From Blastocatellia bacterium (GTDB taxonomy: Bacteria > Acidobacteriota > Blastocatellia > Pyrinomonadales > Pyrinomonadaceae): a stretch of 14,823 nucleotides of DNA. Every line of letters starts with the position of its first letter. Within the stretch, counting starts at the first letter, position 1. Of the stretch, positions 1-7,274 are shown piece by piece. The notes beneath the pieces are model-generated. The model was not told the DNA's origin. It did no database searches and saw nothing but the letters and a program-made list of their open reading frames with translations. A program made the translations under genes and the position numbers. The stretch is taken from positions 30,721-45,543 of the forward strand of contig DNNE01000134.1 of NCBI GenBank assembly GCA_003487805.1. The letters run 5' to 3'.

Positions 1-734
1 CTCACCGCGTGTCCCGGCTCGCCGCGATACTGAATGTCGGCAGTGATTTCATCACCCTCGTGTACGATAATTTGGGCAGCGGTATCGCGGGTCGCCGATG
101 GATAATACGTGGGCACATCAAGATCGTATGAGCTCGGAACAATCGTTCCGACACGCGGCCTCATGGCTGTAACGATATAAGCGCCGGGCGGCAAGCCATA
201 AAAGCGAAAGACACCGCGATCGTCGGTGCGCCGCTCGAAACCTGAAGGTATGGCGGTGAGAATCTTTTTGCCGGCCGCATCGCGCACCCGCGTTGCGAAG
301 GTGCCAACGCCGACCAACGGGCCGTTTGGACCAGTGACGGTACCAGTAATGACACCTCCTTTCGTCAGTGTGAAAATGACTGAATCGCCAATGCGATAGT
401 AACCAGGTGAATCGCCAGTGGGTGTCTTCGACACGAAGACATAACCGGGCATATTCGCAAACATGTTATAGAGTCCTTGCTCGAGTCCATCTATTTTGAA
501 ATCGCCATGACTGTCGGCGGTAACAGTCTTGCCGCGCACGTTACCTAAGATCGAGCCTGCGTATATCGACGCGCCGGGTAGCGGCTCACCCCCTGAATTG
601 ACGACGCGGCCCGTGATTTGGCCAGCGGGCGTTGCTGACGGTTTAGCGGTGCCGGATTGAGCCCAACACTCCGACGCGCAGAGGAACAGAATGCAGGTGA
701 CAAAGCAACAAATTCGTTGAGAGATCGGCTGCAT
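1..734 (-). CDS. secreted carboxypeptidase-regulatory-like domain protein (partial, runs off left edge)
   Basis: The frame is open from an ATG at 734-732 to the window edge, giving about 244 codons with no stop. The N-terminus is a signal peptide: a basic start (residues 1-7), a hydrophobic stretch CCFVTCILFLCA and a likely cleavage site after ECWA. Two beta-sandwich repeats of the carboxypeptidase-regulatory-like type follow. The first begins QITGRVVNSGGEPLPGASI and ends FKIDGLEQGLYNMFA; the second begins GVITGTVTGPNGPLVGVG and ends DDRGVFRFYGLPPGAYIV. Such domains are known as structural or adhesive modules in exported proteins; no catalytic domain is visible in the part present. The start is supported by AGGAGG at 741-746, six bases upstream. 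The ATG overlaps the TGA of the upstream gene by one base, so the two are probably translationally coupled. The C-terminus and any further domains lie outside the window. Confidence 0.85.
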   Translation of the reverse strand, partial: MQPISQRICCFVTCILFLCASECWAQSGTAKPSATPAGQITGRVVNSGGEPLPGASIYAGSILGNVRGKTVTADSHGDFKIDGLEQGLYNMFANMPGYVFVSKTPTGDSPGYYRIGDSVIFTLTKGGVITGTVTGPNGPLVGVGTFATRVRDAAGKKILTAIPSGFERRTDDRGVFRFYGLPPGAYIVTAMRPRVGTIVPSSYDLDVPTYYPSATRDTAAQIIVHEGDEITADIQYRGEPGHAV

Positions 735-2422
735 CACGGCCCTCCTGGTTTCGGTGTGAGGTTGACAACAAAAGTAACCTCAGTCTCTGAACCGTTAGCG
801 ATGTTGACGATCTGTTTTTGTGGCGCAAATCCCCGCGGCGGGCGCGGTGTCAAACTATTAATCTGAAGTGTGACTTCCCATGACCCCGGCGCCAGATTCG
901 CAATAACGAAATGTCCACGCGCGTCGACTTGCACGGTGCTGCCTTCGCGGGCGCCTTCGCGTTTGCAATTGACATACATGTGCGACTCCGCAATCGCAGG
1001 GTCACCGTCGAATTTGACTGTGCCGCGGATGATGCCGGTGCCGTAATCAATCACGACTCGCAAACCTGAAAGAGATTCTTTGAGCTCGAAGTTCTGATTA
1101 ACGGCGACGCCGTCACGCTCCATGCGATTGAAATTAGGGTGGATGAAAGTGGGCCGTTGCGTTACGACCCATACCGATACTGGGCCAGGCCTCAGGCCCT
1201 CTACCAGAAAGCTGCCGTCAGGAGCCACGACGGCTCGTCCGGCGGTGCGAACTGGATTGTTCCCCGTCGAAGAACCGCTGAAGGAAATCGTCAGGCCGGG
1301 TAACAGCGCCAGCAATTCTTTCGTCGATAGTCCGTCAGTCGAAATGATGCCGCCGATACTCAATCCGGGAACAGTCTTGACTTCGATGTCATTGAGGTCC
1401 TTATCGACGACGTCGAGGTAGACCGGGTCGCTGTAGTAGTTACCGCCGTAGGATTCTGAGGTGGCGCTGACGCTGTAGTGTCCGGGCCCGAAGCCGCCCC
1501 AACTGAATTCTCCGCGCTCGTCCGCCTGGATACCGAGGCCGCCGCCGGCGTTTGGGTCCTTACTCACCGGCATTAATCGAACGCCCGCTTTCGCGATGGG
1601 TACGCCTGTCTCTGTGTCGATGACGCGGCCGGAGATTGAATAGGTCTTTGGCGCGGGCTCCACCTTGATGTCGATATTCTTTGCTTCGTCGCCTTCACTT
1701 AATTCGATGATGGCCGGCTTTGACTGGTCGGTGGGATCGAGATAATAGGTCTTGTCATAACGGCGGCTGCGAATCATTCCGTCGGTCGCCGGATCGTAGC
1801 CGACGCTCACCTTGTAACGGCCCGGCGGCAAATCGAAAATGCGGTAAACGCCGCGGTCGTCAGTCTGAAACATTTGGTCATACGTTGAGGAGATCGAGCC
1901 GCCAAAACGCGGCGGATTCCCGTTCACGTCCACCATTTGCAGAGACAGACGCTCTTCGACCACGGGCTTATTGTCCGCGTTAGTGACGCGGCCGGTAATT
2001 ACAGAGCCGCGAATCAGTTTCAGATCGACACCGGTGACGTTTTCGCCGGCCCCCAGCAGAATGCTCTTGGCAGCGCCCGCATATGAAAAGTAGTTTGGCG
2101 ACCCACTTGGTTCCGCAACCAGTGCAGGGGTAAGCGTCCAAACTTGATACTCAGCCGGCGCCAATCCTGAAATTTGATAATTACCTTCGACGTCGCTGAA
2201 CGCGCGCGCAGGCGCATCGCGACGATTAACGTTTGATCCCTCGACTGCCGCGACAGGAACACCGGCGGCGCCCTTTCCGTCAACTGTTATCCGGCCTGAA
2301 ATAGATCCGTTTGGTTTAGGTTTCGGTTCTGATGATTGGGCGTTGACGATCGATGTTAAGAAGAACAGAACACCAACAATCGTGATGCGTGAGAGCAGCC
2401 TGCTTTGGATGGGCACGGGCAC
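734..2422 (-). CDS. secreted multi-domain carboxypeptidase-regulatory-like protein
   Basis: A 562-residue exported protein. Residues 1-28 form a signal peptide (hydrophobic core ITIVGVLFFLTSIV, likely cleavage after VNA). About five beta-sandwich repeats of the carboxypeptidase-regulatory-like type follow, beginning near residues 38 (GSISGRITVDG), 137 (GSVITGRVTNADNKP), 262 (YSISGRVIDTETGVP), 357 (SIGGIISTDG) and 464 (GIIRGTVKFDG). Most end in a D-x-x-G-x-[FY] strand followed by a [LF]xPGxY/W turn. No peptidase or TonB-receptor domain is present. The protein is probably periplasmic or surface-exposed, with a structural or binding role; the ligand cannot be told. The start is GTG at 2422-2420, chosen because GGAGGA at 2428-2433 sits five bases upstream; a second GTG two codons later is possible. 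It overlaps the downstream paralogue by one base and is transcribed away from the cyclase gene at 2571. Confidence 0.85.
   Translation of the reverse strand: MPVPIQSRLLSRITIVGVLFFLTSIVNAQSSEPKPKPNGSISGRITVDGKGAAGVPVAAVEGSNVNRRDAPARAFSDVEGNYQISGLAPAEYQVWTLTPALVAEPSGSPNYFSYAGAAKSILLGAGENVTGVDLKLIRGSVITGRVTNADNKPVVEERLSLQMVDVNGNPPRFGGSISSTYDQMFQTDDRGVYRIFDLPPGRYKVSVGYDPATDGMIRSRRYDKTYYLDPTDQSKPAIIELSEGDEAKNIDIKVEPAPKTYSISGRVIDTETGVPIAKAGVRLMPVSKDPNAGGGLGIQADERGEFSWGGFGPGHYSVSATSESYGGNYYSDPVYLDVVDKDLNDIEVKTVPGLSIGGIISTDGLSTKELLALLPGLTISFSGSSTGNNPVRTAGRAVVAPDGSFLVEGLRPGPVSVWVVTQRPTFIHPNFNRMERDGVAVNQNFELKESLSGLRVVIDYGTGIIRGTVKFDGDPAIAESHMYVNCKREGAREGSTVQVDARGHFVIANLAPGSWEVTLQINSLTPRPPRGFAPQKQIVNIANGSETEVTFVVNLTPKPGGP
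741..746 (-). promoter_or_regulatory. ribosome binding site for the partial gene at 1-734
   Basis: Read on the minus strand this is AGGAGG, six bases before the ATG at 734. It lies inside the last codons of the upstream gene, which fits coupled translation. Confidence 0.7.
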
Positions 2423-2427
2423 GGGAA

Positions 2428-2433
2428 TCCTCC
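2428..2433 (-). promoter_or_regulatory. ribosome binding site deciding the GTG start at 2422
   Basis: Read on the minus strand this is GGAGGA, five bases before the GTG at 2422. It favours this GTG over the one six bases further in. Confidence 0.65.
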
Positions 2434-2570
2434 AACGAGCTTTGAGTTCGGCCCCTGAGTCGCCCGGATCATTTCACCGTCCGCCCGGCAAAGCAAGTTT
2501 CAAACGCATAATGATTGCGCTAGTCTGAATGCGCGTTACCTTGTAGAATCATCGCGACGAATAAATTGCT

Positions 2571-4256
2571 ATGGCCGTACTGAAAGTTACCGACGCCAGC
2601 GGACGCCAGGCGCAACACCAACTCAATAACCGTGTGAACTGCATGATCGGGCGCGCGCCTGACAATCAGATCGTGCTGGATGACCCGCGTGCATCACGAC
2701 ATCACGCGCACATCAGGGCGACCGAGGACGGCTCGTTCATGCTCGTCGATGGCGTGGTGGTTAATGGCCAGATCAAACGCAGCGCGAACAAGGTCTTCGT
2801 CAATGGCGAACAAAAATTCGAGCATCCGCTTAAGGATGGCGATCGCGTCACCATTGGCGCCAGCACGTTACGCTTCGAACAGCCAAAGGAAGAGCGCACG
2901 GCTGATTTAAGTTATGACGACAAACCGCTCGGTCATACGCAGTTGCTGATGTCCGCGAAGGACGTGCTGACGACCGTCCTGCGCCAATCCGATCCGGGCA
3001 TTAGCGGAGGTACGGTAGCGCCACGTGGCGACAAAGTACTTGAAACGCTGCAACGCAAGGCGAACATCCTCAGCGAGATCTACGAGATGAGCAAAGCGCT
3101 CGGCGCCGGCTTCGATCTCGATCGCATTTTTAAGATGGCGACCGACATCATTTTCAGATCGACGCCTGCTGATCGAGTGGTTGCGTTGCTTTCCGAGGGC
3201 CTCGTCACTGAACAAAACGCTGACAACGCCAAGTTGTTTCCGATTGCGACGCGCGCTCGCGATGAAAAACTGGAAGCGCACGCACGCAAGATGACCATCG
3301 GCCGCACGATCACCCGCAAGGTGATGAAAGATCGCGTGGCGCTGTTGTCACAGGACGCCGCCGCCGACGAGCAATTCGCGGGCGTTGATTCGATTGTGTC
3401 GCAAGGCGTGCGGTCCACAATCTGCGCGCCGCTGTTTACCGAGGCAGGAGTGCATGGGGCATTGTATGCGGATCGACTTGATCCCTTCTCAGCTTTCAAA
3501 CCCGACGATCTCGAATTGATCAGCGCCGTCGCGGCGCAAACGGCCATCGCGGTCGAGAACGTCCGCGCGCACGAGCGTCTGGCAAAGGAAGAAGTTGCGC
3601 GTGCTAATTACAGCCGCTTTCTGCCGGAATACGTTGTGAAGCAGATGCTCGAGAATCCCGAGTCATTCAAGCTCGGCGGCGTCACGCAAACGATCACGGT
3701 GCTGTTCGCGGACATTCGCGGCTTCACTGGAATATCGGAACATGCGGCCCCGGAAAAAATCGTGCAGTTGCTCAATCGTTACTTTTCAGCGATGACCGAT
3801 ATCATCTTTGCGCATGGCGGGACGCTCGATAAGTACCTGGGCGATGGGTTGATGGCCTTGTTTGGCGCGCCGACGGTGACGCCGAAAGACGCCTCGAACG
3901 CTATCGCTGCCGCGGTTGCCATGCAGCGTCGCATGCTGAGTATTAATGACGAGTTGCGCGCCGAAGGCTTCCCGGAAATCGGTATTGGAATCGGATTGCA
4001 CACCGGTGAAGTCATCGTCGGCTATATTGGCTCAGAGCGTCGATCTGAATACACCGCGATCGGCGATGCCGTTAACACCTCGTCGCGTTTGGAATCAAAC
4101 GCCAAGGCCGGCGAAATCCTCGTCAGCGAAGTCACTGCGCAAGCCGCCCGTTCGCGTTATCAATTAGCTCCCCGCGATCCGATCACCGTGAAGAACCGCG
4201 AACAACCCGTGCCGCTGTTTGAGGTCGAGTGGCAACATCAAGTGAGTAATGCGTGA
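2571..4256 (+). CDS. FHA-GAF-class III adenylate/guanylate cyclase
   Basis: A 561-residue signalling enzyme. Residues about 3-107 are an FHA phosphothreonine-binding domain (GR at 27-28, SRHH at 42-45). Residues about 165-335 are a GAF sensor domain, followed by a helical linker. Residues about 370-555 are a class III nucleotide cyclase domain. All catalytic positions look present: metal-binding Asp381 (FADIRGF) and Asp425 (LGDG), substrate-selecting Lys421 (DKYLGDG) and Thr495 (EYTAIGD), and transition-state Asn502 and Arg506 (AVNTSSRLE). Lys plus Thr is the pattern known from class IIIb adenylyl cyclases, so cAMP is the likely product (inference). No membrane segment or signal peptide is visible, so it is cytosolic. 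FHA input suggests control by a Ser/Thr kinase, but none is encoded here. There is no clear Shine-Dalgarno site before the ATG at 2571; the 148-bp spacer is shared with the divergent gene. It is transcribed alone. Confidence 0.92.
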   Translation: MAVLKVTDASGRQAQHQLNNRVNCMIGRAPDNQIVLDDPRASRHHAHIRATEDGSFMLVDGVVVNGQIKRSANKVFVNGEQKFEHPLKDGDRVTIGASTLRFEQPKEERTADLSYDDKPLGHTQLLMSAKDVLTTVLRQSDPGISGGTVAPRGDKVLETLQRKANILSEIYEMSKALGAGFDLDRIFKMATDIIFRSTPADRVVALLSEGLVTEQNADNAKLFPIATRARDEKLEAHARKMTIGRTITRKVMKDRVALLSQDAAADEQFAGVDSIVSQGVRSTICAPLFTEAGVHGALYADRLDPFSAFKPDDLELISAVAAQTAIAVENVRAHERLAKEEVARANYSRFLPEYVVKQMLENPESFKLGGVTQTITVLFADIRGFTGISEHAAPEKIVQLLNRYFSAMTDIIFAHGGTLDKYLGDGLMALFGAPTVTPKDASNAIAAAVAMQRRMLSINDELRAEGFPEIGIGIGLHTGEVIVGYIGSERRSEYTAIGDAVNTSSRLESNAKAGEILVSEVTAQAARSRYQLAPRDPITVKNREQPVPLFEVEWQHQVSNA

Positions 4257-4261
4257 GGTGG

Positions 4262-4424
4262 GCAAAGAGCTAAGAGCAAAGGGCAAAGAGGCAAGAGCTA
4301 AGAGATAGAAACGCCTGACATCATCAACTGGAACATTCGCGAGCCAAACGCGTCTAACCCTTCGCCGTTTGGCTCTTAGCTCTTAGCTCTTAGCCCCTTG
4401 CTCTTCGCACTTTGCTCTTAGCCG
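4262..4424. repeat. degenerate GAGCTAAGAGC-type repeats in two inverted arms
   Basis: Left arm 4262-4304 consists of short units of the kind GCAAAGAGC, TAAGAGC and GCAAGAGC. Right arm about 4371-4422 is the reverse complement type (GGCTCTTAG, CTCTTAGCC, TTGCTCTTCGC). The arms are largely complementary and enclose about 66 bp. Inside lies a separate perfect 10-bp inverted repeat, GAGCCAAACG at 4341-4350 and CGTTTGGCTC at 4366-4375, with a 15-base loop; its right half overlaps the right arm. The array fills the spacer between the cyclase stop and the site-2 protease ATG. No T-run follows, so it is not a classic terminator. Confidence 0.8.
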
Positions 4425-4427
4425 CTC

Positions 4428-5558
4428 ATGAACCTTCCGGGAATTTTCAAGCGACAAATTCTCGTCGCGCGCGTCTATGGCATTCCCGTGCGCATAGACT
4501 ATCGCTGGTTCATTGTGTTCGCGATGAGCGTCGCACTGATCGCCGCAAACGTCCGCAAGTATCCGCTGCAACTCGGCACCTTCAGAATTCCACCCATGGG
4601 TGACGCTCTGGCGTGGACCCTCGGTATCGTCACGACCCTCGCGCTATTTGTTTCCGTGTTTGGTCATGAACTGTCTCACGCGTTGATGGGACGAACGGAA
4701 GGGATTGAGATTGAAGAGATCGTGTTACATCCCTTTGGCGGCCTCGCGCGTTTGAAAACTCAACCTGAGAATCCGAAAGCGGAGTTTCGCATTGCGGTCG
4801 CTGGCCCGGCGGCGAGTTTTCTATTTTCGCTGATCGCGTTCGGCGGAATGGTGCTGACTGCGACGCTGCATTTCGATTTCGGCACTTCATTTTTCTTTTT
4901 CATCGGCGCCGGAAATCTTTTGCTGGCGGTATTCAATTTGTTTCCAGGTTATCCGCTCGACGGTGGACGCGTGCTGCGAGCGATCATCTGGAAACGTAGC
5001 GGCAACATTCGCGAAGCAACCAGAATCGCCGGATTCTGCGGACAATTGATGTCGGTGGTGCTGATCGCTTTCGGAGTGTATATGGTGCTCGCGCCGACAT
5101 TCCATGCGTACTTCATGGGCCTGTGGTCTGTTCTGGTCGGTGTTTTTTTGTTAGGCGCCGCGACCAGCGTCGTGCGCAGCACTCGTGAATCAGCGACGGT
5201 GGCCCAGGCGATGTCGCCGCCCATCGCGATCGAACCCGATCTTTCTATCACTCGTTTTGTCGATGAAATTCTGCCCCTTCATCGCCAGGTCACTTTCCCG
5301 GTGGCGCACGAGCGGCGCTTGCTCGGAATTCTTTTACTGGAAGACTTGAAGAAGATCCCGCGTGAGAAATGGCGCAGCTTACGGGCTCGCCAGGTCATGC
5401 GAACAGTCAACGCGCAACTCTTCGTTCCTGAGAATGCGACCATCGAAAGTGTGAACGAGTTGCTTGAGCACAACGGTGTCGGTGCGGTTGGCGTGCTGAA
5501 TGGATCGGGGGAGTTAGTTGGGTTTCTTCGCAGAGGACGGTTGAAACGAAAGAAGTGA
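4428..5558 (+). CDS. site-2 protease family (M50) membrane zinc protease with C-terminal CBS region
   Basis: A 376-residue integral membrane protein of the S2P/M50 family, which cleaves substrates inside the membrane. The zinc-binding HExxH motif is HELSH at residues 80-84, in a transmembrane helix, and the third ligand is the Asp of LDGGR (Asp178). The N-terminus runs RVYGIPVRIDYRWFIVF, as in S2P proteins with an early membrane entry. Hydrophobic segments lie near residues 26-42, 63-86, 121-147, 151-174 and 207-250. Residues about 258-373 form a CBS pair (AQAMSPPIAIEPDLSI and RQVMRTVNAQLFVPENATI), usually a nucleotide sensor in this group. The ATG at 4428 follows the inverted repeat arm almost directly and has no Shine-Dalgarno site. 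The gene converges on the permease at 5565 with only six bases between stops. The natural substrate cannot be inferred. Confidence 0.9.
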   Translation: MNLPGIFKRQILVARVYGIPVRIDYRWFIVFAMSVALIAANVRKYPLQLGTFRIPPMGDALAWTLGIVTTLALFVSVFGHELSHALMGRTEGIEIEEIVLHPFGGLARLKTQPENPKAEFRIAVAGPAASFLFSLIAFGGMVLTATLHFDFGTSFFFFIGAGNLLLAVFNLFPGYPLDGGRVLRAIIWKRSGNIREATRIAGFCGQLMSVVLIAFGVYMVLAPTFHAYFMGLWSVLVGVFLLGAATSVVRSTRESATVAQAMSPPIAIEPDLSITRFVDEILPLHRQVTFPVAHERRLLGILLLEDLKKIPREKWRSLRARQVMRTVNAQLFVPENATIESVNELLEHNGVGAVGVLNGSGELVGFLRRGRLKRKK

Positions 5559-5564
5559 TCATGT

Positions 5565-6008
5565 CTATTTGGTAGGTCCCGCCAACAGCAGTGCGCCGCC
5601 GATGACAACCAGGATGACTCCGACCCACTGAGCGAAACTTGGTCTCTCACCCAGAAAGGCATAGCTGAGGAGCGTGGCGACAATCGGATAGCTTGCGGTT
5701 AGCGGAACAATTACCGAGGCTTTTGCGTGTTCGAGTGCAAGATAATAAGAAAGAAGACCAACCGCGAGGACAGCGCCCGAGAGAAAGCCATAGATATTTA
5801 CTGTTGACTGGGACGCGGGCGCGCTTTGGCGGTAGAGCACAAAGAGAACCAACGGTAGGGCGAGGACGGCGTTGGTGAGGGCTTCGACCAGGAAGATACT
5901 GGTTGGGGCCATTCTCCGGTCGAGCGCAAGCTTCCCAAAGAAGCCCCAGAGACCCCACATCAGAATTGTTAGCGTGGCAAAGACCAGCGGGCGAGTGGCG
6001 GAATTCAT
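5565..6008 (-). CDS. half-size EamA/DMT-family permease
   Basis: A 147-residue hydrophobic protein with five probable transmembrane helices, near residues 8-29, 36-59, 71-93, 96-120 and 124-143. The pattern ILMWGLWGFFGKLAL, ALEHAKASVIVPLTASYPIVATLLSYAFLGE and WVGVILVVIGGALLLAG matches one EamA module of the drug/metabolite transporter superfamily. Most EamA proteins carry two modules and ten helices; a single-module protein would be expected to act as a dimer (known for small DMT relatives, inferred here). The substrate is unknown. The ATG at 6008 has no clear Shine-Dalgarno site. It lies 59 bases downstream of the TIR-like gene on the same strand and may be co-transcribed with it, and it converges on the site-2 protease gene. 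Confidence 0.85.
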   Translation of the reverse strand: MNSATRPLVFATLTILMWGLWGFFGKLALDRRMAPTSIFLVEALTNAVLALPLVLFVLYRQSAPASQSTVNIYGFLSGAVLAVGLLSYYLALEHAKASVIVPLTASYPIVATLLSYAFLGERPSFAQWVGVILVVIGGALLLAGPTK

Positions 6009-6067
6009 TTAGATTTATGCAGACAAGAAGCAAGAGCCTTGCTTCGCTACCAGTTAAGATTACGTTT

Positions 6068-6967
6068 TCAGCTGTTTGGAACCGAAGGAATCTGCGGGCC
6101 TAGTATGGTTATCTTTTTCAGCATGGCCCGGGCTTTTCTCATGCGCTCGTTGACCTCAGTTTCATCTGCGTCGGTCATCTTCGCCAGAATCCAGGTTGCA
6201 TACACTAGTCCGCCCTGTTCGTCAGGCGAAGTGAAGTAGCCATACATAAAATTTGTGTGGGGACTGATAGTGAGCACGAACACACCTTCCATATTGTTCT
6301 TGCCCTCTTGAGACTTCCATTTGCCGATTATCTGTCGATCCAGCACGATGCGGCCCCACGCGCTATAGAAGTCATCATGTGAACTGGTCTTCGTGACGAG
6401 GCTGAGAGTATCGCCGCTGGTCCTGACGGACATTTCTTCGGTGACCATGGGATATCCTTCCTCAAAGGTCATTGGGTATTCGGACCTCCATTCGCCGACC
6501 AGGTACGGAAAACGAGAGGCCTTGATTCGGTCGCTTATTTGGAGCACTGCATCGCGGACCGCGCCCTTTCCCTCAACGCCGCTGATGCGAGTGCTGTCAT
6601 ACTTCGCAAGCGTCACGCCGGCAAGGTCCGATGGAATCTTGAGATCCACACTTGCGTCGTAAACAAGAAAGACCCGATCCCGACCGAGTACGCCCATGAA
6701 GAGTCCACTCTCAAACAAGACGTTATCTCGCGGCGCGGGTTTGGATTCATCTTTGCTCGTCGTCATGTCATCGGATGCGAGGACGAAAGCTGCAAAGTCA
6801 TAGTCTTCCAGTCTCTTCACCAGCGTTTCGAGAAATCCGTAACCGAGGCCAAAGACTCCCTCATTCCAGACGTCCACGACGGCGCAGTCTGACAGGCTGC
6901 TGGCCAATAGTTGCGCCACTCTCAGATTCTTTTGTGAAGAGCCAATGAACAATTTTGGCGGCGCCAT
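6068..6967 (-). CDS. TIR-like protein (CAP12/Pycsar effector TIR family) with unassigned beta-rich C-terminal domain
   Basis: A 299-residue soluble protein. Residues 4-130 match the TIR-like predicted nucleotide-binding family used by CBASS Cap12 and Pycsar effectors: KLFIGSSQKNLRVAQLL at the start, VDVWNEGVF at 31-39, YDFAAFVLASDD at 56-67, PRDNVLFESGLFMGVLGR at 79-96 and LPSDLAGV-like IPSDLAGV near 112. In that family the TIR domain degrades NAD+; Glu86 in NVLFE is the best candidate catalytic residue (inference). Residues about 165-275 look like a run of beta strands (VGEWRSEYP, GDTLSLVTKTSS, IIGKWKSQEG, MEGVFVLTISPHTNFMYGYFTS), somewhat calycin-like, with no recognised STING, SAVED or cyclic-nucleotide-binding motif. 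A charged helix follows. AAGGAG at 6974-6979, six bases upstream, supports the ATG at 6967. The gene is divergent from cdaA and possibly co-transcribed with the permease. A role as an abortive-infection type effector is plausible but unproven; no partner cyclase is adjacent in an operon. Confidence 0.75.
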   Translation of the reverse strand: MAPPKLFIGSSQKNLRVAQLLASSLSDCAVVDVWNEGVFGLGYGFLETLVKRLEDYDFAAFVLASDDMTTSKDESKPAPRDNVLFESGLFMGVLGRDRVFLVYDASVDLKIPSDLAGVTLAKYDSTRISGVEGKGAVRDAVLQISDRIKASRFPYLVGEWRSEYPMTFEEGYPMVTEEMSVRTSGDTLSLVTKTSSHDDFYSAWGRIVLDRQIIGKWKSQEGKNNMEGVFVLTISPHTNFMYGYFTSPDEQGGLVYATWILAKMTDADETEVNERMRKARAMLKKITILGPQIPSVPNS

Positions 6968-6973
6968 GTCGTT

Positions 6974-6979
6974 CTCCTT
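6974..6979 (-). promoter_or_regulatory. ribosome binding site of the TIR-like gene
   Basis: Read on the minus strand this is AAGGAG, six bases before the ATG at 6967. It is one of the few strong Shine-Dalgarno sites in the window. Confidence 0.7.
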
Positions 6980-7002
6980 TTCGGTGAGACTTAAGCGCGC
7001 CT

Positions 7003-7046
7003 AATATAATTCTTATGTGCGGTGGAAAGGAAGCGAAATTCGCTTC
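7003..7046 (-). promoter_or_regulatory. possible promoter and operator of the TIR-like gene
   Basis: On the minus strand TATATT at 7003-7008 could be a -10 box, but no good -35 box precedes it. A perfect palindrome, 8-bp arms GAAGCGAA and TTCGCTTC around one central base, occupies 7030-7046, where a -35 region or an upstream activator site would be. A regulator binding here could control the TIR gene. As RNA the same bases could form a 6-bp hairpin with a 5-base loop. Confidence 0.4.
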
Positions 7047-7123
7047 TTGCCAAGACTCGTCAGCCCCTGACTCAGCTGAAATGAGAGGTGCGGTGAGACC
7101 AGTTGGATTTCACTCGATTAGGA

Positions 7124-7152
7124 TTGCCTGTCATCGATTTTTCCGCGATAAT
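7124..7152 (+). promoter_or_regulatory. candidate sigma70-type promoter of cdaA-cdaR-glmM
   Basis: TTGCCT at 7124-7129, a 17-base spacer and GATAAT at 7147-7152. Four and five of six bases match the consensus. Transcription would begin near 7159, leaving a leader of about 115 nt before cdaA. The rest of the 6968-7274 gap holds the palindrome at 7030-7046, a leader hairpin at 7232-7258 and no gene. Confidence 0.5.
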
Positions 7153-7231
7153 CCAGAGCGGAGCGTCCGTTAACTAGAGGCCCGGCGCGACCATCTGCGG
7201 GGACCCTTTCCGGCAATTGGTTCTGTTAGGA

Positions 7232-7258
7232 CGACTGATGTGAAGTCGACATCAGACG
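7232..7258 (+). other. hairpin in the cdaA leader
   Basis: CTGATGT at 7235-7241 pairs perfectly with ACATCAG at 7249-7255 across a 7-base loop. After one mismatch, two more pairs extend the stem. It ends 16 bases before the cdaA ATG, where it could influence ribosome access. It does not match any riboswitch I recognise. Confidence 0.4.
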
Positions 7259-7274
7259 CTACTCGACTAAGCAA

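Noticed and set aside
2423..2570. Divergent promoters between the secreted protein gene and the cyclase
   Set aside because: TAGAAT at 2544-2549 with TAGTCT 17 bases upstream, and weak minus-strand boxes, match the consensus too poorly to list as features.
3080..3547. Long antisense frames opposite the cyclase, EF-G and other genes
   Set aside because: They mirror codon bias of GC-rich genes on the other strand and show no domain, signal or ribosome site.
2571..6967. A Pycsar defence pair formed by the class III cyclase and the TIR-like protein
   Set aside because: Pycsar genes sit side by side in one operon. Here a site-2 protease and a convergent permease lie between, the cyclase has FHA and GAF domains, and its residues fit an adenylyl cyclase.
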